Positions 1 to 6,393 of a stretch of 7,130 bases of DNA are shown piece by piece. A program made the position numbers and the translations under genes. The stretch's first letter is position 1. Every line of letters begins with the position of its first letter. The stretch is from Verrucomicrobiota bacterium (lineage in GTDB: Bacteria; Verrucomicrobiota; Verrucomicrobiia; Chthoniobacterales; UBA10450): the NCBI GenBank assembly GCA_003221375.1, contig QHRI01000337.1, forward strand, positions 1 to 7,130, read 5' to 3'. The notes beneath the pieces are model-generated. The model did no database searches, had not been told where the DNA came from, and saw nothing but the letters and a program-made list of their open reading frames with translations.

Positions 1-147
1 ATTAAGTCACTTGTAACTCGCGAGGCATTCGTCATGGCGTTTAATGACGCTTTCCTCGTCATCACGGTTGCGTTGCTCGTCTGCGCAGTTGCCATCTGGT
101 TCTGTAAAAAACCAGGCTCAGAGCAAACCCACGCGTCTGCCGGCTGA
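1..147 (+). CDS. C-terminal end of an MFS transporter, probably DHA2/EmrB-QacA drug efflux family (partial, 5' end outside window)
   Basis: The frame is open from base 1 and ends at a TGA at 145-147, giving 48 residues. They begin with a short amphipathic stretch containing TREAFVMAFNDAF, continue into one hydrophobic helix (about residues 19-34) and end in a short basic and polar tail with KKP. This is how DHA2-type proton-driven multidrug exporters often end: a loop with a conserved F-x-D-xF segment, then the fourteenth membrane helix, then a short cytosolic tail. The substrate cannot be told from this end. The gene converges on the minus-strand membrane protein, with only 14 bases between the two stop codons and no obvious terminator hairpin. 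The family call rests on one helix and its flanks, so another 12- or 14-helix MFS exporter is possible. Confidence 0.6.
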   Translation: MKSLVTREAFVMAFNDAFLVITVALLVCAVAIWFCKKPGSEQTHASAG

Positions 148-161
148 AAGCTGACTCCCCT

Positions 162-835
162 TTATCCGAACAATCGATCAGTGATCCAAAACGCCAGAGC
201 GTAGCAGATAAAGATCGAAAATCCGCCGCCGACCCCGGCAATAACAGCTTGGCGCCACGAGCCCTGTCGCAGGGTGCGTGCAAGCAACGCCAGCACGAGC
301 GCAATCCCGAACTCGCCTAGAACGATGTACCACGGAGTGAACGAAATCATGCGGCAACCGCTGTATTGCCACCAGTGAATTCGGCGGGCCATCTCTTCGT
401 AGAAAGGAATATTGATCGCGCCAAGCAAACCGATCACGAGTAAGCCAACGGCATCCAGAGCGGTGATCGCCAGATTATTGGACCGCCGCCAATGGAGTAG
501 TCCAGCGTTCGTGTGTAATCGACAAGCCACGCGTCGGCCGCAAGCTCAGTGAAGCCGACTACGACTCCAAAAAGGAGAAACCGACTCAGCAATGCGTCCC
601 GCCTAACGAGTGCAAAGCCGATGAGAAGGAAATTATCAACAAAGTTGAGTGCCGCACCCGTGCGCCAGTCCGACCACGGCGCGAGCGTCAACAGTAAAAC
701 CGCAGCGACGTTGATGACAATCGTCGCAAGCACAACGCCCAGTCGTCCCCGTTCGAGTGAAATGTCATGCGCATTCACAACCTCAGGTTTTCCAGTGGAA
801 TGATGGCACAATAAGAATGGTTCGCTGAAGATCAT
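162..835 (-). pseudogene. Polytopic membrane protein of unknown function, split by a frameshift
   Basis: Two overlapping minus-strand frames give the two halves of one protein. The first (835 down to 434) has helices near residues 32-52 and 65-76 and 84-100, then the segments ELAADAWLVDYTRTLDYS and IIWRSPLWMPLAY, and then hits TGA at 436-434. The second frame takes over near 440-470 with LLVIGLLGAINIPFYEEMAR, HWWQYSGCRM and two further helices, ending at TAA (164-162). Restoring one base after the tac codon of MPLAY joins them into about 224 residues reading MPLAYLVIGLLGA. A larger deletion that leaves the same net frame change is also possible. The start is unsettled: ATG at 835 has no ribosome site, and GTG at 778 lies close behind GAGG. 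I recognise the conserved, charged, Trp-rich loops as a real family signature but cannot name the function. It is divergent from the CLC gene, which is also broken. This may be true decay or a single-base sequence error. Confidence 0.7.
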
Positions 836-868
836 TCTCGCGCTTGACGCAGGCTACGGTGCATCGAC

Positions 869-2592
869 TTGATAAAAGTGGCTTCCGGCAGTGCCATTAC
901 CAAAAAATCTCATTCAAGTCTGAATACATTTCGTCAGCTCAAGGTCCTTGTCTGGTTTCAGGAGCGAATACGACCAACTGATCTTCAGGCCACGCTAATT
1001 TGGGCCGGTGTCATCGGATTTTGCGGCGGCGTTTGTTCAATCCTGTTTCGCGTTGCAACAAGCGTCGTTCACAAAATCCTTACCGGCAGTTCGGAACCCG
1101 GCTTAGTTGAAAGTTTTTCCCAGCTCCCGCCGCTCCTGCGCCTTGGCATTCCAGCAATCGGTGGTCTCGTTGCCGGCGCAATCATTCAGTTCGGCACACG
1201 ATTGCGCGGACAAGTGACAACCACCGACTACATGGAAGCGGTGGTGCTTGGTGACGGGAAGATTGCTGCGCGACGCACGCTGCTGAAATGTCTCTAGTCA
1301 CTCTTCACAATTGCATCCGGGGGCTCGATCGGACGCGAAGGCCCCCTCGTTCAGCTGTCAGCGTTGGTCGCATCTCTCGGCGGACGGCTTCAAAAATGGA
1401 CCACGCCGCGACTTCGATTGCTTGTGGGCTGTGGTGCGGCTGCCGGTATCGCATCGGCCTATAACGCACCAATCGCGGGAGCGGTGTTTATCGCAGAGAT
1501 TGTGCTGGGCTCCTTGGCCATGGAAATCTTCGGCCCTCTGGTCTTTTCGTCGGTCATCGCGACATTGACAGTCAGGGGATTTCTCGGACCAGATCCGCTG
1601 TACAAGATCCCGGCATTCCAGCTCAACCGCAATTGGGAGATTGGACCCTATCTTTTGCTCGGGCTTAGCGCTGGTCTCCTTGCGCCATGGTTCATTCGGC
1701 TGCTGCGCGCAACTGAAGAATGGGCTGGGCGAATCGCGGCGCCTGTTTACATAAAGATGTGTGTTGGCGGCCTTATCGTAGGCGGGCTGGCCATATTGCA
1801 TCCCGAAGTCTGCGGTAATGGCTACAGTGTCGTAAGCGGGGTTTTGCGTGGTGAATGGCTCTGGCAAGCACTCGCGGTCATCCTCATTTTCAAAGTACTC
1901 GCCACCACTGCTACTTTCGGTTCTGGCGCAGTGGGTGGAGTATTCACGCCGACGCTGTTCATTGGAGCAAGCCTTGGATTTTTGTTCGGAACAGGCACAA
2001 ACCATCTACTCGGCCATTTTTCGGTCAATCCCAGTGCGTTTGCACTCGTCGGGATGGGTGCATTTCTCGCTGCCGCCACCCACGCTCCCATCATGGCGAT
2101 CGTGATGATCTTCGAGATCACGCTCGATTATCAGATTATTCTGCCGCTAATGCTGGCGTGCGTGGTTGCCTATTACACATCTGTCAGCATCGAGAAACAG
2201 TCGATTTATGCGGAAGCACTCAAGCGAAAAGGTGCCGGCGATTATCGCAGACAGCTGGCGGAACTCCATGTTCGCGACATCATGAAACCGAAACCACTGA
2301 CCATTTCACCCAAGGCCGGGTTCTCGGAGATCGCAGAGAAATTCGTGCAAACCCGATGGTCGTCATCGCCGGAGACATCCTACACGATTCCATCCCGGTA
2401 GTCCGACCGACCGCATCCCTTACCGTCGCGCTCGAGCGGTTCAGACAACATGATGGCGAGCGGTTACCCGTGGTAAATGATACGGCAACGAAACGCTTGA
2501 TCGGCACCATCGCAAAAACGGATGTAATTCTCGCGCTCGCTGGGAGCACCACTCGATCGGCTACTATAGTCGGTTCAACAGTGTCCCAGTAA
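869..2592 (+). pseudogene. CLC-family chloride channel/proton antiporter with C-terminal CBS domains, broken by a stop codon and a deletion
   Basis: CLC proteins are dimeric membrane proteins moving chloride or other anions, often in exchange for protons. The first block (869-1294) carries the N-terminal helices. After an in-frame TAG at 1295-1297 the same frame continues with the gating-glutamate motif GSIGREGPLVQ (Glu codon 1337-1339), then AGAVFIAE, the GGVFTP motif near 1934-1951 and the last helices. A cytosolic CBS domain follows, starting at HVRDIMKPKPLTISP. After FVQTR (about 2357) the frame is lost, and from about 2350 the homologous sequence is in the next frame: NPMVVIAGDILHDS, then a complete second CBS domain ending in a TAA at 2590-2592. 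Roughly 30-40 residues of CBS1 appear missing. The span is about 574 codons plus 2 bases, short for a CLC with two CBS domains. TTG at 869 is the likeliest start, but GTG at 878 is possible. There is no GSGIP anion motif; that position reads VTTTDYMEAV. With both lesions real, no working full-length protein is made. Confidence 0.85.
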
Positions 2593-2684
2593 CGGGGAGT
2601 CGTCACCGGCCTAACGTCCATGTGAGCGCCGAGTGAAATCGGCATGCCTTGACCAAGACGGCATAAGCCTGCTAAGCCGATGCG

Positions 2685-3791
2685 ATGAAGCGCCTCCTTT
2701 GGATTGATATTTCAAAGGGGCTCGCAATTCTTTTCGTCGCTTACTTTCATTTTTTCACGACGTATTTCCAACACGGCGTCCTTGCACCAGCCAACTGGAG
2801 TAGCCTCACTGCGGGTGCGCTGACCATTCTCAGATTGGCGTGGTTAAAAGTTACAGGACTCGGATTTCACGCTGTCGGTGTTTTCATCATCCTCAGCGGC
2901 TGGACGCTGATGCAATCGACCATGCGCCGTGCCGAGTCCGGTGCAATCGCGTGGGGCGGGTGGTATCGCGGGCGCTTCCTACGCCTCTATCCAATGTACT
3001 GGGTTGCGCATTTGGTTTATCTCCTCTCGCCGTTTGTTGCGCGCCTGGAACCTGTGGACGATCGCATCATCCTTAGTCTTCTGGGTCTGCGCTTCATCGA
3101 TATTCAGATGAATTTCATGTACCTCAACGCGTCCTGGTGGTACTTCGCCATGCTGATCCAACTCTATTTGATTTTTCCACTGCTTTTCCTCACGGCGCGA
3201 CGCGTTGGTCCGTGCTGGTTTTTGTTCATCGCGTGTATCGCCGGATTTTTCGCCCGTTACATGTTGCTTGTAGTCTGGCATCAAAGTGGGCTGTGGGTGT
3301 TAGGCGGGTTCGCGATCTGTCGCTTGCCCGAGTTCGCGCTGGGAATGTCGCTCGCGGTCTGGCACACGCGATCGACGGCGCGAGTAGAATGGTTTTTACT
3401 TCGCGGCGCGGGTCTCGTTCTTGGACTCATGCTCTACCCTGCCGCGCTGCAGCTCTATAACGGTCTTTACGAGTACATCTTCGTCGATTTTGCGACAGGC
3501 ACATGTTGCATGCTCGAAATCGTGGGCATTGCTGGAATCATTTTGTTATTCAAAGAACCAGCAAAACTTTTCGGACTTGTGGGATTGTATTCCTATGGCC
3601 TGTATCTCATTCACCAACCTTACGTCATCTGGCTCGGGCTCCGCATTCGTGAGGTGCCCATCTGGGCATTTCTACTGATCTGCGTGCCAACTCTAGCCGT
3701 GCTCAGTGCGTGGGGAATGTTTTTGGAGAAGATGACTAACGGACTCGTGAACAAACTCGTTTCGCTGAAAAAAACTGCACGAACATCATAG
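2685..3791 (+). CDS. Acyltransferase 3 family integral membrane protein (OafA/YrhL-like O-acyltransferase)
   Basis: A complete 368-residue multi-helix protein of usual family length. These enzymes transfer acetyl or other acyl groups onto sugars of O-antigen, exopolysaccharide, peptidoglycan or other cell-surface glycans, using a conserved histidine and arginines near the membrane face. Here the N-terminus has D8 and K11-G12 followed by the conserved H22 in YFH. GVFIILSGW lies at 65-73 and RGRFLRLYPMYW at 95-106, with the family's R-x-x-R-L-YP pattern. About ten hydrophobic helices follow, and YSYGLYLIHQP at about 302-312 matches the conserved late helix. The acceptor cannot be told, as no glycan gene cluster is nearby. 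The ATG at 2685 has no strong ribosome site but fits the family start exactly. The gene follows the broken CLC gene by 92 bases and precedes the AhpD-like gene by 10, so it may be co-transcribed with the latter. Confidence 0.88.
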   Translation: MKRLLWIDISKGLAILFVAYFHFFTTYFQHGVLAPANWSSLTAGALTILRLAWLKVTGLGFHAVGVFIILSGWTLMQSTMRRAESGAIAWGGWYRGRFLRLYPMYWVAHLVYLLSPFVARLEPVDDRIILSLLGLRFIDIQMNFMYLNASWWYFAMLIQLYLIFPLLFLTARRVGPCWFLFIACIAGFFARYMLLVVWHQSGLWVLGGFAICRLPEFALGMSLAVWHTRSTARVEWFLLRGAGLVLGLMLYPAALQLYNGLYEYIFVDFATGTCCMLEIVGIAGIILLFKEPAKLFGLVGLYSYGLYLIHQPYVIWLGLRIREVPIWAFLLICVPTLAVLSAWGMFLEKMTNGLVNKLVSLKKTARTS

Positions 3792-3801
3792 AATCAGATG
3801 A

Positions 3802-4392
3802 GTGTCGGACGTTAAGACCGAAGGCATTGTGGAGAACGATACGGATTTAGTTATGGCTCGAGTTTCAGGGTTAGAAAAGAAGGAGGCGCCATGGCATCTG
3901 CGCTGGTTCTACGGGGTGATGCGCAAAATGCTCGGCAAAGATCTTACGCCGGCGAAGATTCAGATGCGTCTGCCAGGTCTCGTTTGGGGTGGGATAGCCA
4001 TGGAAACTGCGCTCGGACGAAAGCGCCTAGTCTCGTTGCGTTACATTCAACTGGGCAAAATCCGCGCCGCGGCGCGCATTGGTTGCCCTTTCTGAGTAGA
4101 CGTCAATTCTGCCGTGGGCAGAAAAGCGGGTCTGAACGATGACAAACTGCGCGCTGTGCTCGGTGATGACAGGGCTCCATTTAACGACACAGAACGACTG
4201 GTTATCGAACTGGCAAATGCGATGACTGATACGCCATCGAATGTTTCCGACGATTTATATGCGCGGTTGCGCGAGGCTTTCTCTGAAGAACAGCTTATGC
4301 AATTGGGAGCGCAGATCGCATTTGAGAATTATCGCGCCAGATGGAATCGAATCTTCGACGTCGAGAGCGACAATCTTTATTACAAAGCGTAG
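3802..4392 (+). CDS. Carboxymuconolactone decarboxylase/AhpD-like redox protein, probable selenoprotein (in-frame TGA as Sec at 4093-4095)
   Basis: One frame encodes a family-like protein on both sides of a TGA: before it APWHLRWFYGVMRKMLGKDL and IRAAARIGCPF, after it VDVNSAVGRKAGL, FNDTERLVIELANAMT and IAFENYRARWNRIFDV, ending at TAG 4390-4392. The TGA is the second position of the CxxC redox pair (C95-P-F-U98 from the GTG start). Relatives normally have Cys here, so selenocysteine is the simplest reading. A hairpin just downstream fits a bacterial SECIS. Members of this fold (AhpD) act as thiol peroxidases or disulfide reductants; the substrate is unknown. Against AhpD's catalytic layout, the residue four after U is Asn rather than His, and the one twelve before C is Gln rather than Glu. 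Coordinates give the longest form (GTG, 196 residues). ATG at 3853 would give 179 residues starting MARVSGLEKKEAP and may be the true start. Neither has a clear ribosome site. The stop lies 3 bases from the convergent gluconokinase stop. Confidence 0.8.
4101..4128 (+). promoter_or_regulatory. Candidate bacterial SECIS hairpin for UGA recoding
   Basis: The core is a perfect 7-bp stem, ttctgcc (4107-4113) with ggcagaa (4117-4123), closing a GTG loop (4114-4116). A lower helix is possible: C4104-G4126, then an unpaired T4103, then G4102-C4127 and C4101-G4128, separated from the core by a 2x2 A-A internal loop. The loop begins 18 nt after the TGA. Bacterial SECIS elements recognised by SelB lie inside the coding region, with the apical loop about 16-37 nt after the UGA and a G at the first or second loop position. 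Both conditions hold here. The hairpin overlaps codons that also read as conserved protein sequence, so chance pairing is not excluded. Confidence 0.65.
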
Positions 4393-4395
4393 CAG

Positions 4396-4899
4396 TCATG
4401 TGTTACTTCCCAAACCCAACCTCACTTTGATTTCTTCGACAAGCTCTTGCGGTTTCCGGCCAAGCTCAATTGTTAACACGTGTTCGTCAGGGTCGGGTTC
4501 CTCCAACACAGCAAACTGGCTTTTTAACAACCCAGGACTCATGAAGTGACCGCGTCTATCGCGAAGTTGTTTCTCAATAAGAGCGTAATCCCCGCGAAGA
4601 AATACAAGGTTCACGTCATCGCTGACGTGTAAACGTTTCCGATACGCACGTTTCAATGCGGAGCACGCAAGCACCGCGTTCTCTTTTGCGGCAACAGAAC
4701 GCGCAATCTGTTCGCGCAAACGTTCCAGCCATGGCCAGCGGTCTTCATCGGTCAGTGGACGGCCGCCACGCATCTTCTCGATGTTTGCGCGTGGATGGAA
4801 GTCGTCCGCTTCAAGAAATCGCCAGCCAAGATCTTTGGCGAGCAGCTTGCCAACCGTCGTTTTCCCTGCGCCGGAAACACCGAAAACAATTATGATCAC
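4396..4899 (-). CDS. gntK: Gluconokinase (ATP:D-gluconate 6-phosphotransferase)
   Basis: This 167-residue soluble P-loop kinase phosphorylates D-gluconate to 6-phosphogluconate, which feeds the pentose phosphate or Entner-Doudoroff pathway. The Walker A loop is G7-V-S-G-A-G-K13-T-T. EADDFHP (30-36) and the KMRGGRPLTDEDRWPWL block (42-58) form the gluconate side of the site. CSALKRAYR follows at 79-87, then FLRGDY (100-105), the RRGHFM lid (115-120) and LLKSQFAVLEEP (124-135). All family motifs are present and the length is typical. The start is GTG at 4899, seven residues before the P-loop; no ribosome site is clear. It begins 6 bases after the stop of the upstream YdjM-like gene, so the two are probably co-transcribed. 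No gluconate permease, regulator or dehydrogenase is in the window, so regulation cannot be read from context. Thermosensitive and thermoresistant isozymes cannot be told apart here. Confidence 0.93.
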   Translation of the reverse strand: MIIIVFGVSGAGKTTVGKLLAKDLGWRFLEADDFHPRANIEKMRGGRPLTDEDRWPWLERLREQIARSVAAKENAVLACSALKRAYRKRLHVSDDVNLVFLRGDYALIEKQLRDRRGHFMSPGLLKSQFAVLEEPDPDEHVLTIELGRKPQELVEEIKVRLGLGSNT

Positions 4900-4905
4900 A
4901 GCATG

Positions 4906-5505
4906 TTAGTTTGCCGCCGACTCCCGATTTTCTCTATTGCGAGGCACGTACGTGTCTCCTATCTGAACAATAGTGAGAGCGACTCCGAAAGTGATTACAG
5001 CTCCTTTACGAATTGTCGGCATTATATTTTGCGCCAGATAAAAGACCATCCCGATACCAAGCAGTGCGATCTCCAATGCAAACTCGGGATTTCGATAATT
5101 CCACAAGCCAAAACCCACTTTCAACGTGTTGTCGTAGATCGCGAGGTCACGCGGATGCGCAACCAAATCGAGAATCCAGTGGGAGAAAACAGCGAGTCCT
5201 ACGATTAGAGCCGCGGATCTTATGCAAGGGTATCGGACCCTGCTGCATACTGTTTTATACACGAATGCACCCACACAGCTCCAAACGACTGCTGCGATCA
5301 AACTGTGCGAATAGGGATGGAAGTACGAGTCGAGCATACTGCCAGCCGTGAATCCCTTAATCACGCGCAACTTTTCTATCCCGAGAAGCACCAGTGTCGC
5401 CCAAATGTAATCGAGGAATTGAACAGCGATAAACAAAACCCAAAGGGGAATTTTGTTTTTCTCGCTCTTAGCTGCGAACGCAACACTGTAATGTCCAACA
5501 AACAT
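4906..5505 (-). CDS. YdjM-like (DUF457-type) inner-membrane putative metal-dependent hydrolase
   Basis: An intact 199-residue membrane protein with an ATG start at 5505. It opens with MFVGHYSVAFAAK (H5), a typical start for this family. Hydrophobic helices lie near 20-43, 68-84, 97-116 and 144-160, with a last one near 168-182. Putative metal-site residues recur at helix ends: H5, D32 in QFLDYIW, H63 and H67 in FHPYSHS, and H109 and D113 in SHWILDL, then H117. Proteins of this class are called LexA-binding membrane-associated hydrolases after E. coli YdjM, but their reaction is not established. The loop HPRDLAIYDNTLKVGFGLWN, between two helices, is typical of a subgroup I recall from environmental bacteria. 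The C-terminal tail is polar. No Shine-Dalgarno site is visible before the ATG; the 129 bases upstream are A+T-rich nearest the gene and may hold its promoter. The gene leads a probable two-gene unit with the gluconokinase 6 bases downstream. Confidence 0.75.
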   Translation of the reverse strand: MFVGHYSVAFAAKSEKNKIPLWVLFIAVQFLDYIWATLVLLGIEKLRVIKGFTAGSMLDSYFHPYSHSLIAAVVWSCVGAFVYKTVCSRVRYPCIRSAALIVGLAVFSHWILDLVAHPRDLAIYDNTLKVGFGLWNYRNPEFALEIALLGIGMVFYLAQNIMPTIRKGAVITFGVALTIVQIGDTYVPRNRENRESAAN

Positions 5506-5634
5506 TGACGTTTAAATGAATTGCTGATTGAAATCACGTTTTACCGGGCGTTAGTCAGACTCGCGACTATTCACGCGATATCCCTCGCGAAATCTTAGGA
5601 TGCAGGATTGGAATGTCGCAGCGAACGGCAGCGG

Positions 5635-6291
5635 CTACGATGACACTGCGAACGATACGATTTCGTTCGCAGCGCGATGATTCGACCAAAAGTTCGCGCC
5701 ATCAAAAGTAAGTGAGCGACACGCAAACGGCACGACCGCGATGTCTTTAATCTCCGGCTTTTCCTCTTGCGGATCGAGGCGCGCGATGGTCCAGCTCTCG
5801 CCGTTCTGTTCGGTCCCGCGCAACACGTAGATCATTCCATCAACAAAGACATGACCGGAAATCTCAGCGCCTATGTGAATAGCGCGGGTGATATTGCCAT
5901 TCAGATCCAGCTTGAGGATGCGATGTTTATACCACTGACTTAGATAGAGACTCTCACCGTCGTAGCTGAGGTACGATCCGGTAAATTCCGGGCAAGCGAT
6001 TTTATCCTGCTCCGAAAAGCCGATCTCGGGGGTGAATCGGCGAATGTAACGATCGTCATTCGGACCTTCGCCAGTAGTAAAGCAAAGCGTCCCGTTCGTC
6101 GCAACAGCCGCCCAAGGTATGCCAGGTGGTTCTTCTCCTTCGAGCACTTTCCACTCTTTCGGATCGATGACGTAAATTCGGCGCAGATCGCGTGAACCCA
6201 TCCACAATTTATGGCCGTACCATGCCAGAGCCTGCGGCGCGGGCGCCGGCGAAGAAAATCGGCCTCGTTCGCTGATCGTTGGAAGCTTCAT
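5635..6291 (-). CDS. Beta-propeller-like protein of unknown function (NHL/SMP-30-like repeats)
   Basis: This 218-residue protein has no signal peptide and no membrane helix, so it is probably cytosolic. It is made of repeated blade-like units: ALAWYGHKLWMGSRDLRRIYVID, WAAVATNGTLCFTTGEG, SYLSYDGESLYLSQWYKHRILKLD, GHVFVDGMIYVLRG and SLTFDGANFWSNHR. Each has the pattern of a hydrophobic strand, a short D/N-G turn, then a strand with aromatic residues. This resembles NHL, SMP-30/gluconolactonase or glutamine-cyclotransferase propellers, but with about five blades it is shorter than most, and I see no catalytic set that would decide the function. Given the neighbouring gluconokinase, a sugar-lactone role is tempting, but the 129-base gap and missing motifs make it speculative. 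The start is ATG at 6291, with a weak GGGA 7 bases upstream; the stop is TAG (5637-5635). It is divergent from the lipocalin-like gene. Confidence 0.7.
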   Translation of the reverse strand: MKLPTISERGRFSSPAPAPQALAWYGHKLWMGSRDLRRIYVIDPKEWKVLEGEEPPGIPWAAVATNGTLCFTTGEGPNDDRYIRRFTPEIGFSEQDKIACPEFTGSYLSYDGESLYLSQWYKHRILKLDLNGNITRAIHIGAEISGHVFVDGMIYVLRGTEQNGESWTIARLDPQEEKPEIKDIAVVPFACRSLTFDGANFWSNHRAANEIVSFAVSS

Positions 6292-6383
6292 CTTATCCCG
6301 TTAAACATCGATTCGAGTTCGATGCCGCGCAACAAACCACGAATAGAGTTGTCATCGATGGGTCACCGCTTCAGACTCGGCGC

Positions 6384-6388
6384 AGAGG
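6384..6388 (+). promoter_or_regulatory. Ribosome binding site deciding the start at 6394
   Basis: AGAGG lies 5 bases before the ATG at 6394. It is the clearest Shine-Dalgarno match in the window, and it selects this ATG over in-frame upstream starts (for example 6211 and 6358) that would extend into the divergent gene. Confidence 0.6.
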
Positions 6389-6393
6389 TTCCC

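Noticed and set aside
434..436. TGA ending the first half of the minus-strand membrane protein as another selenocysteine
   Set aside because: Reading through gives non-homologous sequence; the family-like continuation is in a different frame, so this is a frameshift, not recoding.
1295..1297. TAG in the CLC gene as pyrrolysine or a suppressed stop
   Set aside because: No recoding signal is visible, CLC proteins are not pyrrolysine proteins, and the same gene carries a second disabling lesion.
1358..2005. Long minus-strand open frame across the CLC gene
   Set aside because: Its translation is charged and Cys/Arg-rich with no domain pattern; it is a shadow of the CLC coding frame.
2628..2643. 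Hairpin gccga/tcggc between the CLC and acyltransferase genes as a terminator
   Set aside because: The stem is only 5 bp with a 6-base loop and no T-run follows it.
3798..3815. ATG at 3798 as the start of the AhpD-like protein
   Set aside because: It is in a different frame and reaches a stop after five codons.
4114..4392. Separate gene starting at GTG 4114, downstream of the TGA in the AhpD-like frame
   Set aside because: The GTG lies in the hairpin loop with no ribosome site, and the sequence on both sides of the TGA belongs to one conserved domain.
5574..5589. Inverted repeat cgcga/tcgcg in the gap between the propeller-like and YdjM-like genes as a terminator or operator
   Set aside because: The arms are only 5 bp, there is no T-run on the minus strand, and CG-rich short palindromes are expected by chance here.
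6211..6393. N-terminal extension of the lipocalin-like protein back to 6211
   Set aside because: It overlaps the divergent gene, has basic low-complexity sequence, and would bury the signal-peptide-like helix; ATG 6394 has a good ribosome site.
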